Shown here one piece after another: positions 1 to 9,554 of a stretch of 64,000 bases of DNA (its first letter is position 1; every line of letters begins with the position of its first letter). The translations under genes were made by a program, and so were the position numbers. This DNA comes from Cyclobacteriaceae bacterium (GTDB lineage: Bacteria > Bacteroidota > Bacteroidia > Cytophagales > Cyclobacteriaceae). The notes beneath the pieces were generated by a model. The model saw nothing but the letters and a program-made list of their open reading frames with translations, was not told where the DNA came from and searched no databases. The DNA is taken from NCBI GenBank assembly GCA_029858965.1, contig JAOUDZ010000009.1, positions 1 through 64,000 on the forward strand. The letters are read 5' to 3'.

Positions 1-699
1 TACCTGAAAACATTTGAAAAAGTTTTTCCAGTCAATTTCAAAGTCGCATATTCGGCCGCAGCGATTCCGTCTCGAATAGCCCTGGAGAACAGAAACTGGA
101 CAAGCGCCGCCAGGCTGCAGTTTCCTTCCGTTGAAATTGACTGGAATGCTTTCCCATGGGAAAAATCCATTCTGCATTTCGCAAGGGCCATAGGATCTGT
201 CCGCTCAGGGGATATACAATCATCAGAAAGTGAACTTGCCATACTGCGATCATTGCATCAAGAACTCCTGGATATGGGTGATGAATACAAAGCCAATCAG
301 GTTCAGATTCAAATAAATGCTACGCAAGCATGGATCCATTTCGCGAATGACAAAAGTGAATACGCAGTTTCATTGATGAAAGAAGCTGCCAGAATGGAAA
401 ACAATACATCTAAACATCCGGTAACACCCGGTGAAGTTCTGCCTGCGGGAGAACTTCTGGGTGATCTCCTGTTGTCCATGGACAGGCCTGCAGAAGCTTT
501 GAAAGAATACGAGTATGATTTGCAGCAACATCCAAACAGATTTAATGGCTTGTACGGAGCAGCCATTGCCGCGAAGGAAATCGGTGATAAGATGAAAGCC
601 ACGCACTATTTTGAGTTGCTGCTTTCACTAACTAAAAACTCAAACAGTGATAGACAGGAAATTAAGGAAGCAAGAGCCTATATTGGACAAATGCAATAG
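1..699 (+). CDS. TPR-repeat protein, 3' part only (5' end outside window)
   Basis: The reading frame is open from base 1, so this is the C-terminal 232 residues of a larger protein. An internal TTG at 253 should not be taken as the start. The visible part begins with a helical stretch (YSAAAIPSRIALENRNW) typical of the C-terminal region of large TPR proteins found in many bacteria, then helix pairs including LSMDRPAEALKEYEYDL and NRFNGLYGAAIAAKEIGD that fit tetratricopeptide repeats. TPRs mediate protein-protein contacts; the partner cannot be told. No catalytic motif is visible. Function unknown; the TPR call is fairly secure. Confidence 0.7.
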   Translation, partial: YLKTFEKVFPVNFKVAYSAAAIPSRIALENRNWTSAARLQFPSVEIDWNAFPWEKSILHFARAIGSVRSGDIQSSESELAILRSLHQELLDMGDEYKANQVQIQINATQAWIHFANDKSEYAVSLMKEAARMENNTSKHPVTPGEVLPAGELLGDLLLSMDRPAEALKEYEYDLQQHPNRFNGLYGAAIAAKEIGDKMKATHYFELLLSLTKNSNSDRQEIKEARAYIGQMQ

Positions 700-712
700 C
701 TAAAATGATAAC

Positions 713-746
713 AAGGGGGCAAGTGTGATAAACACGCTTAGCCCTT
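713..746 (+). terminator. Imperfect stem-loop after the TPR gene
   Basis: AAGGG (713-717) pairs with CCCTT (742-746) and GTGT pairs with ACAC around a short GATAA loop, with small bulges between. It lies just after the TPR stop codon and before the dipeptidase. No strong T-run follows, so a terminator role is tentative. Confidence 0.35.
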
Positions 747-784
747 AAACGTTCAATAAAAAGAATAATTACCAACTATAACAT

Positions 785-1858
785 ATGTTCACCATCGACG
801 CACACCTTGACTTAAGTATGAACGCCATGGATTGGAACCGCGACCTGCGAAAGCCTGTTCATGAAATCAGAATCCGTGAAAAAGGTATGACGGACAAGCC
901 TGACCGCGGCAATAACGTGGTGTGTTTTCCGGAGCTCAGAAAAGGAAATATTGGGCTCGTGGTAGCCACACAAATAGCGCGATATGTAGCCGCTGATAAT
1001 CCTTTACCAGGCTGGAATTCTCCCCAACAGGCATGGGCACAAACGCAAGGGCAACTGGAATGGTATAAGGAAATGGAGCTGGAAGGTGAACTGGTCCAAA
1101 TTAATTCGATCACTTCGCTGGAAGAACACATTGGGAAATGGATGGACGGAACTTCAAATGACAAAAAACCAATTGGCTATATCCTTAGCCTGGAAGGGGC
1201 AGATTCAATTGTGACACTGGCGCACCTCGAAAAAGCTTACGCTAAAGGACTTCGCGCACTTGGCCCGGCACACTATGGCCCGGGGAGATATGCCCAGGGT
1301 ACCAATGCAACAGGAGGATTAGGTAAAGATGGTAAAGCGTTGCTGAAAGAAATGGAGCGGCTCAATATCATTCTTGACGCGACACATTTGTGTGATGACA
1401 GCTTTTGGGAAGCAATGGAAAACTTCAGCGGACATGTGTGGGCAAGTCATCATAACTGCAGGGCCCTGGTGAATCACAACCGCCAATTCAGTGATGATCA
1501 ACTCAAAGAACTTATCGCACGCGGAGCAGTCATTGGTGGCGTGTTGGATGCATGGATGATGGTACCGGATTGGATTTTGCATGTCTCTACGCCCAAAGAG
1601 ATGAACTGTAATTTGGAGAGAGTTGTTGACCATATGGATCATATCTGCCAACTTGCCGGAAATGCCCTTCACATTGGTATCGGTTCAGACCTGGACGGTG
1701 CCTTCGGCAAAGAACAAAGCCCCTACGATCTGGAAACCATCGCAGACCTGCAAAAAATACCAAAAATGCTGTCCAACCGCGGTTATCGTGACCAGGATAT
1801 AGAAAACGTAATGCATGGCAATTGGCTAAGGTTTTTGCGGAACGCCTGGCAGCAGTGA
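785..1858 (+). CDS. Membrane dipeptidase family protein (peptidase M19)
   Basis: 357 residues, the usual length of bacterial renal-dipeptidase-like enzymes. The N-terminus carries the metal-binding IDAHLDLS (His-x-Asp), followed by ILSLEGAD (the bridging Glu region), LDATHLCDDSFWEAM, ASHHNCRALVNHNRQ (metal His and substrate Arg) and IGIGSDLDGAFG near the C-terminus, which together define the dinuclear zinc TIM-barrel M19 family. These enzymes hydrolyse dipeptides, some with D-residues. No signal peptide is visible, so it is probably cytoplasmic. ATG at 785 is chosen because the conserved His-x-Asp motif follows within six residues. Single-gene unit. Family secure, substrate unknown. Confidence 0.9.
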   Translation: MFTIDAHLDLSMNAMDWNRDLRKPVHEIRIREKGMTDKPDRGNNVVCFPELRKGNIGLVVATQIARYVAADNPLPGWNSPQQAWAQTQGQLEWYKEMELEGELVQINSITSLEEHIGKWMDGTSNDKKPIGYILSLEGADSIVTLAHLEKAYAKGLRALGPAHYGPGRYAQGTNATGGLGKDGKALLKEMERLNIILDATHLCDDSFWEAMENFSGHVWASHHNCRALVNHNRQFSDDQLKELIARGAVIGGVLDAWMMVPDWILHVSTPKEMNCNLERVVDHMDHICQLAGNALHIGIGSDLDGAFGKEQSPYDLETIADLQKIPKMLSNRGYRDQDIENVMHGNWLRFLRNAWQQ

Positions 1859-2020
1859 GCATGCATATTTTGAACGGCTGCACACGAGGCCGGAATATTG
1901 TTTGAAAATCACGGATTTCACATCGAATTAACACCAACTAAATCCGTAATTTTGGGAAAGTTGCCAAATCACATACTTTTCCCTCTGTATTGCGTTGCTA
2001 CATTTGAAATACCTTACACA

Positions 2021-3667
2021 ATGAACAAAAAGATCATCTACATATTTTCGGCGCTATTTTTTGTAGCCGCGTTATCCTTCACGAAACCAGCAGAACGTTA
2101 TTTCGAAATAGCAAAGAACCTGGATATTTTCGCAACGCTGTTTAAAGAAGTTAATGCGCTTTACGTTGATGAAGTAAATCCAAATAAACTGGTGCGCACA
2201 GGCATTGACGCCATGCTTACCTCCCTTGATCCGTATACGAATTACATTCCTGAAGACGAAGTAGAAGACTTTAGAACAACAAATACGGGCCAGTATGGAG
2301 GCATTGGCGCTATAACGCGAGAGATCAGGAACCGCACTGTTGTCACCATGATTATGGAAGGATACGGTGCACAAAAAGGAGGTCTGAAAATTGGTGATGA
2401 AATCATTAAAATTGATGACATCGATCTTTCAAAATTAACGCGTGAAGAATCCGGACAGCTGATGAAGGGCCAGGTAGGCACGCCTGTCAGTCTAACCATC
2501 AAGCGCTTCGGTACAGAAGAAGTAATAAAACTTGCTTTCAAGCGCGAAAAAATAAAACTCAACAACGTCCCCTATTTCGGCATGGTAGACCATGACATTG
2601 GCTATGTTCGGCTGACGGATTTTACACCTGATGCTGCAAAAGAAGTTAAGAACGCAATGATGGTTTTGAAGGAACAAGGCGCCAGGGGTTTAATACTGGA
2701 CTTGCGTGGAAACCCCGGTGGACTCTTGATTGAAGCCGTAAATATCAGCAATCTATTTATTCAAAAGGGGAAACTTGTCGTCAGTACAAAAGGCAAGATA
2801 CCCGAGAATAATTTAAACTATGAAACGCTTAACGTACCGGTCGATACCGAAACACCTGTCAGCATTTTAATTAACCGTGGAAGTGCCTCGGCCTCTGAAA
2901 TAGTAGCTGGAACATTGCAGGACTATGACCGGGCCGTTGTGATTGGTGAAAAGTCCTACGGAAAAGGACTGGTACAGGTTAGCCGTCCCCTCTCTTACAA
3001 TTCGCAATTAAAAGTAACTACGGCGAAGTATTATACACCAACGGGACGTTGTATTCAGGTTCTGGATTACACACACCGGCGAGAGGATGGCAGCGTTGGT
3101 TCCCTTCCGGACTCACTCAAGAAATCATTCAGGACGACAAATGGCCGTACAGTTTATGACGGCGGTGGCATTGATCCTGATATCAAAACCGAAACACCGG
3201 AAGCCCACGTATTAACACAAGTGTTATTCGAAAAAGGGTTCTTATTTGACTTTGCCGCAGAATATGCATTCAGGCATACAGAAGCTGTTGATGCCAGAAC
3301 ATTTACTTTAAGCAATGAGGAATATCAACAGTTTATCACATGGATGAAGGATAAAAACTACGCTTATAAGTCATACCTGGAATATCAGATGCAGCAATTG
3401 AGCGAAGAAGCCAAAAAAGAAAAGTATTATTCTGAGCTAAAAGGTCAATTGGATCAAATTTCTGCACGGATTGCAGAAAGTAAAAAGAATGAACTAATAC
3501 TCTACAAAGATGAAATAAAAATGTTGTTGGAGGAAGAAATCGTCTCCCGCTACCATCTTGAAAAAGGAAGCATTGAATCCAGATTTAAATACGACGAGGA
3601 CGTGAAGAAAGCTACTGCTGTTCTGCACGACAGCACTTATTATAAAAAGCTTCTAAATATTCAATAG
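2021..3667 (+). CDS. Carboxy-terminal processing protease, peptidase S41
   Basis: 548 residues. An N-terminal hydrophobic segment (IIYIFSALFFVAALSF, residues 5-20) is a signal anchor, so the protease acts in the periplasm. A PDZ domain spans about residues 90-170 (GGIGAI...GGLKIGDEIIKIDDIDL), then the S41 core with LRGNPGGLL, the nucleophile Ser290 in GSASASE and the general base Lys315 in YGKGLVQ; this Ser-Lys dyad 25 residues apart is diagnostic. The last ~100 residues are charged and helical. The frame can be extended to a TTG at 1898, but that would put 41 non-conserved residues before the signal anchor, so ATG 2021 is preferred. It sits 2 bases before a hydrolase gene, probably co-transcribed. 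Confidence 0.92.
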   Translation: MNKKIIYIFSALFFVAALSFTKPAERYFEIAKNLDIFATLFKEVNALYVDEVNPNKLVRTGIDAMLTSLDPYTNYIPEDEVEDFRTTNTGQYGGIGAITREIRNRTVVTMIMEGYGAQKGGLKIGDEIIKIDDIDLSKLTREESGQLMKGQVGTPVSLTIKRFGTEEVIKLAFKREKIKLNNVPYFGMVDHDIGYVRLTDFTPDAAKEVKNAMMVLKEQGARGLILDLRGNPGGLLIEAVNISNLFIQKGKLVVSTKGKIPENNLNYETLNVPVDTETPVSILINRGSASASEIVAGTLQDYDRAVVIGEKSYGKGLVQVSRPLSYNSQLKVTTAKYYTPTGRCIQVLDYTHRREDGSVGSLPDSLKKSFRTTNGRTVYDGGGIDPDIKTETPEAHVLTQVLFEKGFLFDFAAEYAFRHTEAVDARTFTLSNEEYQQFITWMKDKNYAYKSYLEYQMQQLSEEAKKEKYYSELKGQLDQISARIAESKKNELILYKDEIKMLLEEEIVSRYHLEKGSIESRFKYDEDVKKATAVLHDSTYYKKLLNIQ

Positions 3668-3669
3668 CT

Positions 3670-4566
3670 ATGGCCTTCAACATCGGAAGGAGTGTAACGT
3701 GGATATTTTTTCTATGCATTGCTGCAATACCCGTGTTCCTGTATTCTTGTATGACCTTCCGCATGAGTAAAAAAGAAGTTGATGACTTTTTTGCAGAACG
3801 GAATATTCACGGAACCCAACACAGTTACAAGGTTGGCTTTCGCGAAATGCATTATGTAAGTGCAGGGGATTCATCAAAACCCCTAATATTGTTTGTACAT
3901 GGCTCCCCGGGTTCATTAAGTGCCTTTATTAACTTCCTGGCAGACACCGCGTTGCTTGGTCGTGCCCTCCTGATTTCTACGGACCGGCCTGGTTTCGGAT
4001 ACTCAAATTTTGGGAATGGAGAAGCTTCGCTCACGAAACAAAGTGAAGCCCTCAAGCCCATATTGGAAAAATATAAAGACAACCGACCTATCATCCTGGT
4101 AGGGCATTCCCTTGGGGGCCCGCTAATTGCCCGGATGTCTGTAGACTATCCCGAATTGGTCGATGGATTAATTATTGTCGCGGGTTCCATCGATCCCGAC
4201 CTGGAACCAAACGAAACATGGTTTCGGGCACCTCTTGCATCACCCTTTCTCAGCTGGCTTTTGCCCCGATCCTTGCGAGCTTCAAATGAAGAGATTTATC
4301 ATCTGAAGCCCGAACTCGAGAAGATGTTGCCCTATTGGTCCGATATTACATGCCCTGTGACAGTGATTCAGGGGCAGCAAGACTCCCTGGTTCCTCCCGA
4401 AAATGCTGATTTCGCAAGAAGAATGCTGGTTAATGCCCCAGTTGAATTCATCTTCAAAGCAGACATGGACCATTTTGTACCATGGAGTAATCCGGAATTG
4501 ATTCGGCGCGCGATTCTTGCAATGACCACAAAAAACACCCTCGCACAACATTATTCACCAAAGTGA
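3670..4566 (+). CDS. Alpha/beta-fold hydrolase, probable lipoprotein
   Basis: 298 residues. The N-terminal hydrophobic stretch ends in FLYSC, which fits a lipobox, so the protein is probably membrane-tethered on the periplasmic side. The alpha/beta-hydrolase core shows the oxyanion-hole motif VHGSPGS, the nucleophile elbow GHSLGG, an Asp in QGQQDSLVPPENA and the catalytic His in DMDHFVPW near the end. The reaction is likely ester or related hydrolysis; the substrate cannot be read from sequence. It starts 2 bases after the S41 protease stop, so the two are likely one transcript ending at the 4664-4695 hairpin. Confidence 0.85.
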   Translation: MAFNIGRSVTWIFFLCIAAIPVFLYSCMTFRMSKKEVDDFFAERNIHGTQHSYKVGFREMHYVSAGDSSKPLILFVHGSPGSLSAFINFLADTALLGRALLISTDRPGFGYSNFGNGEASLTKQSEALKPILEKYKDNRPIILVGHSLGGPLIARMSVDYPELVDGLIIVAGSIDPDLEPNETWFRAPLASPFLSWLLPRSLRASNEEIYHLKPELEKMLPYWSDITCPVTVIQGQQDSLVPPENADFARRMLVNAPVEFIFKADMDHFVPWSNPELIRRAILAMTTKNTLAQHYSPK

Positions 4567-4663
4567 ATCAACTATTAGCAGTAGTTTCATCTCTTTCCTG
4601 GCAACATGATCACTTTGGATGGTCGTGATTTTGATTTATGCACAGAATATTGCAAACAGAAAA

Positions 4664-4695
4664 AAAAGCGGATTTCAATTAAGAAATCCGCTTTT
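4664..4695. terminator. Bidirectional intrinsic terminator between hydrolase and glnN
   Basis: A perfect 13-bp stem (4664-4676 with 4683-4695; core GCGGATTTC/GAAATCCGC) with a six-base loop AATTAA. It lies between two convergent genes. The A-run at 4661-4667 gives a T-tract on the minus strand after the stem and TTTT closes the plus-strand side, so it can stop transcription both ways. Confidence 0.85.
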
Positions 4696-4723
4696 GTAGT
4701 AGGTATGGCGCAGCCTGACAAAC

Positions 4724-6889
4724 TTAACGCAGAAACAACAGCTCTCTGTATTTTACCAATGGCCAATCCTCATTGTCTATAAGTAGTTCAAGTTTGTCAA
4801 CCGCATCACGGATAACATCAAAATACTTTTCTTTAACATCATCACAATAACCAACGGCACGCTCGTGCGTATCGGCTATTTTGTTGATGCGCTTACGTTC
4901 TTCAACCATGGCACGCACACTGGTTTTGATGATATCAATATGTCCAGATATTTCCTTAATCGTTTGTACGACAGTTGCATTGTCCACGCCAAGCCCTTTT
5001 AATCCATTGGCATTGGTTATCAATTTAGTTTGGTATGCAATAGCCGTGGGCACGATATGGTTCATGGCCAAGTCACCCATAACGCGTGCTTCAATTTGAA
5101 CGCGCTTTATATACGATTCAAGCTTTATTTCAACGCGTGCCTCATTTTCCTTATGACTCATCACACCATGCTTCTCAAACAAGGCAACTGATTTCTTAGT
5201 CAAGTATGCATCCAGCGCACGCACCATGTTTTTAACATTTCCAAGTTTGCGCTTAGCGGCCTCTTTTACCCAATCCTCTGAATACCCATCTCCTTCAAAG
5301 CGGACATCCTTTGATTCTTTGATATACTTACGCAGAACGTTTACTATTGCCAAACGCTTCTCCGCACCTTTCTCCATCTCCTTACTCACGGCTTCAGCGA
5401 ATTCTTCTAGCTGATCTGCAACAATTGTATTCAAAGCTGCCATGGCCGTACCACAATTATCACTTCCGCCAACAGCACGGAATTCAAACTTGTTGCCTGT
5501 AAAAGCAAAAGGTGAGGTTCGGTTACGATCGGTAGCATCCAAAATGATCTCAGGAATTTGATCTATCCCGAGCTTCATATACATATTGTCTCCTTTTTCA
5601 ATTTTTACGTTACCGCCTTTTTCCTCTAACTCATTCAAGACCGCAGTCATTTGCGAGCCAATGAATACGGAAACAATTGCAGGTGGTGCTTCGTTGGCCC
5701 CCAGACGAAAATCATTGCCCGGTGTAGCGATACTCGCACGCAAAAGGTCGGCATGTTCGTGAACCGCTTTGATCGTAGTAACAAAGAATGTCAGGAACAT
5801 CAGGTTATCCCGCGCACTACTCGTTGGCGCATATAAATTGACTCCCGTATCGGTAATCAAAGACCAGTTATTGTGCTTTCCGGAACCATTTAATCCCGCA
5901 AAAGGCTTCTCATGGAAGATAACCCTCAGGTTATGTCTGTCGGCCACTCTGGCCATCACATCCATCATCAGCTGGTTATGGTCATTGGCTACGTTAACTT
6001 CTTCAAATAAAGGAGCGACTTCAAATTGGCTGGGCGCTACTTCGTTGTGTCGCGTGCGCACCGGGATGCCTAATTTCCATGCTTCAATTTCAAAGTCTTT
6101 CATGAAATCGTAAACCCGAGGAGGTATGGAACCAAAATAATGGTCTTCCATTTGCTGCCCGCGGGCAGGCGCATGACCAAAAACCGTACGGCCGGCCATT
6201 ACAAGATCCGGGCGGGCGTCAAATAATGCTTTGTCTACGACAAAATATTCCTGCTCAGGGCCCAGAGATGCAACTACGTGTTGAATATCTTTATCAAACA
6301 GCTGACATACCTTTGTTGCCGCTTTATCAACAGCCTTCAGCGCCTTTAACAATGGAGCTTTAGCATCAAGTGTTTCACCGGTATAAGAAACAAAAATCGT
6401 AGGAATACTGAGCGTCTTCCCATACAGGAACATGGGAGATGTTGGGTCCCAAGCCGTGTATCCGCGCGCTTCAAAAGTGCTTCGAATGCCCCCACTTGGA
6501 AAAGAAGAAGCATCAGGTTCTTGCTGAACCAACTCGCTTCCCTTGAATTTTTCTATCCCTGCTATTGCATCAAAGAAAGAATCGTGCTTTTCAGCGGTCC
6601 CACCCGTCATCGGCTGAAACCAGTGCGTAAAATGTGTTGCACCTTTGGCAATCGCCCAGGATTTTGCTGCAGAAGCAACAGCATCTGCCGTGACTTCATC
6701 AATTTTTTCATGGTTTTTAATCGCCTGACTTACTTTTTTGAACACGGCAGGAGAAAGTGTCGCACGCATTTGCTCGGAACCAAAGACGTTTTCGCCGTAA
6801 AATTTGGAAACGTTGGGGCTGGGCAGATCAGTGTGGACGCTGGGACGTTGGCTCAGTTTCTTCAGAGCTTCGAATCGTAGTTTAGCCAT
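4724..6889 (-). CDS. glnN: Glutamine synthetase type III
   Basis: 721 residues, the length of the large GSIII subunit of Bacteroidetes and cyanobacteria rather than the ~450-residue GSI. It makes glutamine from glutamate, ammonia and ATP in the cytoplasm. Visible family motifs are TRHNEVAPSQFEVAPLFEE, ATP/glutamate-site sequence NGSGKHNNWS, GANEAPPAIVSVFIG, the Arg-bearing ATDRNRTSPFAFTGNKFEFR segment and the long helical C-terminal domain peculiar to GSIII. It is monocistronic, between a strong terminator and a divergent PAP2 gene. The upstream minus strand holds TAGTTTTG (6920-6927), a possible -7 element without a convincing -33 partner. Confidence 0.96.
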   Translation of the reverse strand: MAKLRFEALKKLSQRPSVHTDLPSPNVSKFYGENVFGSEQMRATLSPAVFKKVSQAIKNHEKIDEVTADAVASAAKSWAIAKGATHFTHWFQPMTGGTAEKHDSFFDAIAGIEKFKGSELVQQEPDASSFPSGGIRSTFEARGYTAWDPTSPMFLYGKTLSIPTIFVSYTGETLDAKAPLLKALKAVDKAATKVCQLFDKDIQHVVASLGPEQEYFVVDKALFDARPDLVMAGRTVFGHAPARGQQMEDHYFGSIPPRVYDFMKDFEIEAWKLGIPVRTRHNEVAPSQFEVAPLFEEVNVANDHNQLMMDVMARVADRHNLRVIFHEKPFAGLNGSGKHNNWSLITDTGVNLYAPTSSARDNLMFLTFFVTTIKAVHEHADLLRASIATPGNDFRLGANEAPPAIVSVFIGSQMTAVLNELEEKGGNVKIEKGDNMYMKLGIDQIPEIILDATDRNRTSPFAFTGNKFEFRAVGGSDNCGTAMAALNTIVADQLEEFAEAVSKEMEKGAEKRLAIVNVLRKYIKESKDVRFEGDGYSEDWVKEAAKRKLGNVKNMVRALDAYLTKKSVALFEKHGVMSHKENEARVEIKLESYIKRVQIEARVMGDLAMNHIVPTAIAYQTKLITNANGLKGLGVDNATVVQTIKEISGHIDIIKTSVRAMVEERKRINKIADTHERAVGYCDDVKEKYFDVIRDAVDKLELLIDNEDWPLVKYRELLFLR

Positions 6890-7199
6890 ATGTGGTTGTA
6901 ATTTTGATCAATTTGCCTCCAAAACTATTAGAAATTTCGAGACCGCGTTAAAAAATAATCCACAATTTTAATTATTTATTAAGAACACGTTTGCAGAGGG
7001 GTCATTTCGTATCTTCGACAGCCTTTTTTTTAATTCTCCTTGCATGCCACCCTGAAGCACGCTTGAATTTCTTAGCCGTGATGTGCGTATTGATCAAATA
7101 TAAATTTACTTTGTCCATCCAATTCTTTACGCTACCCAACATTTGACAAGCATTCGGTACTTTGTGGTAATCCCATCCTCTTTCTCGCCAAAAGCGGCC
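6890..7199. other. Intergenic region between glnN and PAP2 gene
   Basis: 310 bases, AT-rich near glnN. A minus-strand frame from ATG at 7142 to 7002 could encode a 46-residue very basic peptide (MLGSVKNW...RRIKKKAVEDTK); I see no family resemblance and no ribosome site, so it is noted but not called. No repeats or hairpins stand out. Confidence 0.3.
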
Positions 7200-7862
7200 A
7201 TGTCCACCATGGTAGCATATGCTTCCGTAATATGCTCCCTCGTTCTGGGCGCGCTTATTATAGATAAGGGACAATGTGTTTTGTGGATAAATGGGCATAA
7301 CCATCCAATCCTCGACACCTTTTTTAAGGTCATTACAAACCTCGGAGACGGATTAATATTTCTACCCATTATTCTCATCTTACTTTTTGTCCAGTTCCGG
7401 TTTGCATTAATGGCGGTAATGCTTATGGCTGGCAATGCATTAATGGTGAGCCTTTTCAAAAGAGTTTTGTTTTATGGATTAGAAAGACCACGTACTTTTT
7501 TGGGTGAGAATCTTCTACACTTTGTTCCCGGCGTTGAAGTGTACGGCATCAATTCATTCCCCTCTGGTCACACCGCAACCGCTTTTAGCGCAGCCCTCTT
7601 CATCGCATTTTTGAACGGAAATAAAAGGATTAGAATTTTGGCACTTTTTACGGCGGGACTCGTTGCCTATTCTCGCATGTATTTAGCGCAGCATTTTCTC
7701 ATCGATGTGGCTGGCGGGGCGGTAATAGGGACATCAGTAACGTACATACTTTGGCTTGTCTTTAAAAATATCCATAATCCAAAATGGATGACCATGAAGC
7801 TAAGTTTACCCCAAAAATCAGCCCGCACAGGTTCTGAAAGCGCCACCAACCACACTGCCTGA
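7200..7862 (+). CDS. PAP2-family membrane phosphatase
   Basis: 220 residues with about six membrane segments. The acid-phosphatase signature is present: RP in YGLERPRTF, the PSGH motif in NSFPSGHTATAFS, and SRMYLAQHFLID matching S-R-x5-H-x3-D, which supplies the catalytic His pair. Family members dephosphorylate lipids such as undecaprenyl pyrophosphate or phosphatidic acid at the membrane. The spacing between the first Lys and RP is longer than the usual K-x6-RP. An upstream TTG (7143) is in frame, but the added residues are not hydrophobic or conserved, so ATG 7200 is preferred; ATG 7209 is also possible. It converges with the GT39 gene with no spacer, a context suggesting lipid-carrier recycling. 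Confidence 0.85.
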   Translation: MSTMVAYASVICSLVLGALIIDKGQCVLWINGHNHPILDTFFKVITNLGDGLIFLPIILILLFVQFRFALMAVMLMAGNALMVSLFKRVLFYGLERPRTFLGENLLHFVPGVEVYGINSFPSGHTATAFSAALFIAFLNGNKRIRILALFTAGLVAYSRMYLAQHFLIDVAGGAVIGTSVTYILWLVFKNIHNPKWMTMKLSLPQKSARTGSESATNHTA

Positions 7863-9428
7863 TTACTTTTCCAGTATCAAGGTAGTGCGGCTTTCAAACA
7901 GGTCTTTACCTTCAAATATCACACGGGCATCAAGCGATTCCAGTTCTGACAAAAACCTTTTTTGGGTAATCAAATAAAATCCCGCTGCTGAACCGGAATA
8001 TGCCTCCGCCTCCCGGGCCGTGCCTATCGCATTAATGGGATGCCGCAGCGCAAAAACGAATGCCGGATTAAAGTCCCTGTAATAAAGAACAGGTTTTTCC
8101 GGATGCACCATCAAGGGAAGGCTCTGCAGAACAGGATTTTGCTGATCAATTCTTGGGTATATCCCATAAAAGAAGATTAAGAGAAGCAATACAGATGACG
8201 TGGTATAGGCATACACTACATATGCAATTTCCTTTCTGATCATAAAATACAATCCAAGGAATGCCCCAAGTGATAGGATGGAAAAATAGCCCGCCGAGTA
8301 TCTCAAATCGCGCAGCGGTTCTTCATAACCAAGTCCGATCCATACCGCAAAAGGAATGGCCATTGAAACAATAACGTATACAATGGCATTAACATGAAGC
8401 CGCTGTTTCTTTATGATTTCCGGACGTGCATAAATTGTGCTGAGGTAAAAGCCCAGAAGCAGCGCAAAAAAAGGCAACGCCGGTTCCGGATAATTGGGCA
8501 GGATTGTTCGGGAAAAGGCGAAGAAGATTACGACGACTCCGGTGGCGATAAGACAGAATTGAATAAAGGGATTGGTTTTCTGTTCGTGCCAAATGTTTCT
8601 GATTGCTTGTGGAAAGAAAAAAGAAAAAGGCACCAAGGCGCCTATGACAATAACAAATGAAGCCAACGGAAAACCACCGTGACCTTCCATCGTGGAGGTA
8701 AAGCGGTTAATGTTGTGCTTGAAAAAAAATTGTTCAATCCATTCACCTTCGGTGGCTATGCCCACCAATATATACCATGGCAAAACAAGAACCAGGAAAA
8801 TCAATATCCCCTGTGGAACCTTGATCTGAAGTAGCGTTTTAACCTTGAAATTCTGCTGTGCCACCAGAAAAATCAGTACAGTCAACCCGGTAAATAAGAT
8901 TGCTACTGGGCCTTTCGACAGCGTTGCAAGGCTTATTGCGACATAAAAAAGATAATAAAATCTGCTTTTCTGCAGCAGGTATGCATAGATGAAACTCAAA
9001 TAACCCAGCGTCAGAAAGAAAATCAGGCAAGGATCAGGCACCGCCAGATGGAATTGCACTGCGAGCTGCAGCGAAGAAATCAGGATCAAGGCCGAAAAAA
9101 AAGACGTTTGTTCGCCAGCAAGTTTTCTTCCAAAAAAATAAACCACCAATACCGTTAATAAGCCCATCACTGTTGCATACAACCGGGCAGAAAATGCATT
9201 GATACCAAAAACGCGGTAGGATAATTGCATCAAATAGTAATGCAATGGAGGTTTATCTGTTCGCAATTCACCATTGAAAGTTGGCACTACCCAGTCATTT
9301 CGCTGGTACATCTCCATAGCACAACCCGCATTCCTTGCTTCATCTAATACGTATACAGACGTTTTCCAGGTATTTGCAGAATAAACTACGGCCGACAGGA
9401 CCAAAATAACAATCAGATTCTTATTCAT
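7863..9428 (-). CDS. Glycosyltransferase family 39 (ArnT/PMT-like) membrane protein
   Basis: 521 residues with roughly a dozen hydrophobic segments. The first periplasmic loop carries the GT39 acidic motif VLDEARNA and the following DWVVPTFNGELRTDKPPLHYY, very like the N-terminal region of ArnT and related undecaprenyl-phosphate-sugar transferases. Such enzymes use a polyprenyl-phosphate sugar on the periplasmic side to modify lipid or protein. The C-terminal ~100 residues form a soluble domain. It lies next to a PAP2 phosphatase and divergently from a GT2 that could make its donor. Acceptor and sugar are unknown. Confidence 0.85.
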   Translation of the reverse strand: MNKNLIVILVLSAVVYSANTWKTSVYVLDEARNAGCAMEMYQRNDWVVPTFNGELRTDKPPLHYYLMQLSYRVFGINAFSARLYATVMGLLTVLVVYFFGRKLAGEQTSFFSALILISSLQLAVQFHLAVPDPCLIFFLTLGYLSFIYAYLLQKSRFYYLFYVAISLATLSKGPVAILFTGLTVLIFLVAQQNFKVKTLLQIKVPQGILIFLVLVLPWYILVGIATEGEWIEQFFFKHNINRFTSTMEGHGGFPLASFVIVIGALVPFSFFFPQAIRNIWHEQKTNPFIQFCLIATGVVVIFFAFSRTILPNYPEPALPFFALLLGFYLSTIYARPEIIKKQRLHVNAIVYVIVSMAIPFAVWIGLGYEEPLRDLRYSAGYFSILSLGAFLGLYFMIRKEIAYVVYAYTTSSVLLLLIFFYGIYPRIDQQNPVLQSLPLMVHPEKPVLYYRDFNPAFVFALRHPINAIGTAREAEAYSGSAAGFYLITQKRFLSELESLDARVIFEGKDLFESRTTLILEK

Positions 9429-9541
9429 ATAGCAAGTTTACGTGAAAAAACAATACGGCTATGCAAGACGTATGTCGTTCACAAAATAGTAATACCATAT
9501 AAAGAGTGGATAAATATTTATATCTTTCTTGATAACCTGAA

Positions 9542-9549
9542 TACCTTTG
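9542..9549 (+). promoter_or_regulatory. Bacteroidota -7 element (TACCTTTG) in front of the GT2 gene
   Basis: TACCTTTG matches the TAnnTTTG -7 consensus of Bacteroidota promoters exactly. A TTG occurs at 9529-9531 but the spacing (10 bases) is too short for a normal -33 box. The element ends six bases before the first ATG. Confidence 0.45.
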
Positions 9550-9554
9550 CAACC

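Noticed and set aside
253-255. TTG as start of the first gene
   Set aside because: The frame is open to base 1 and the upstream residues fit the family, so the gene is cut by the window edge.
1898-2020. N-terminal extension of the S41 protease from TTG 1898
   Set aside because: It would put 41 non-conserved residues before a normal signal anchor; ATG 2021 is the natural start.
7002-7304. Minus-strand frame of 100 codons before the PAP2 gene
   Set aside because: The first half is antisense to PAP2; the remaining 46 codons from 7142 have no ribosome site or family resemblance. Recorded only within the gap entry.
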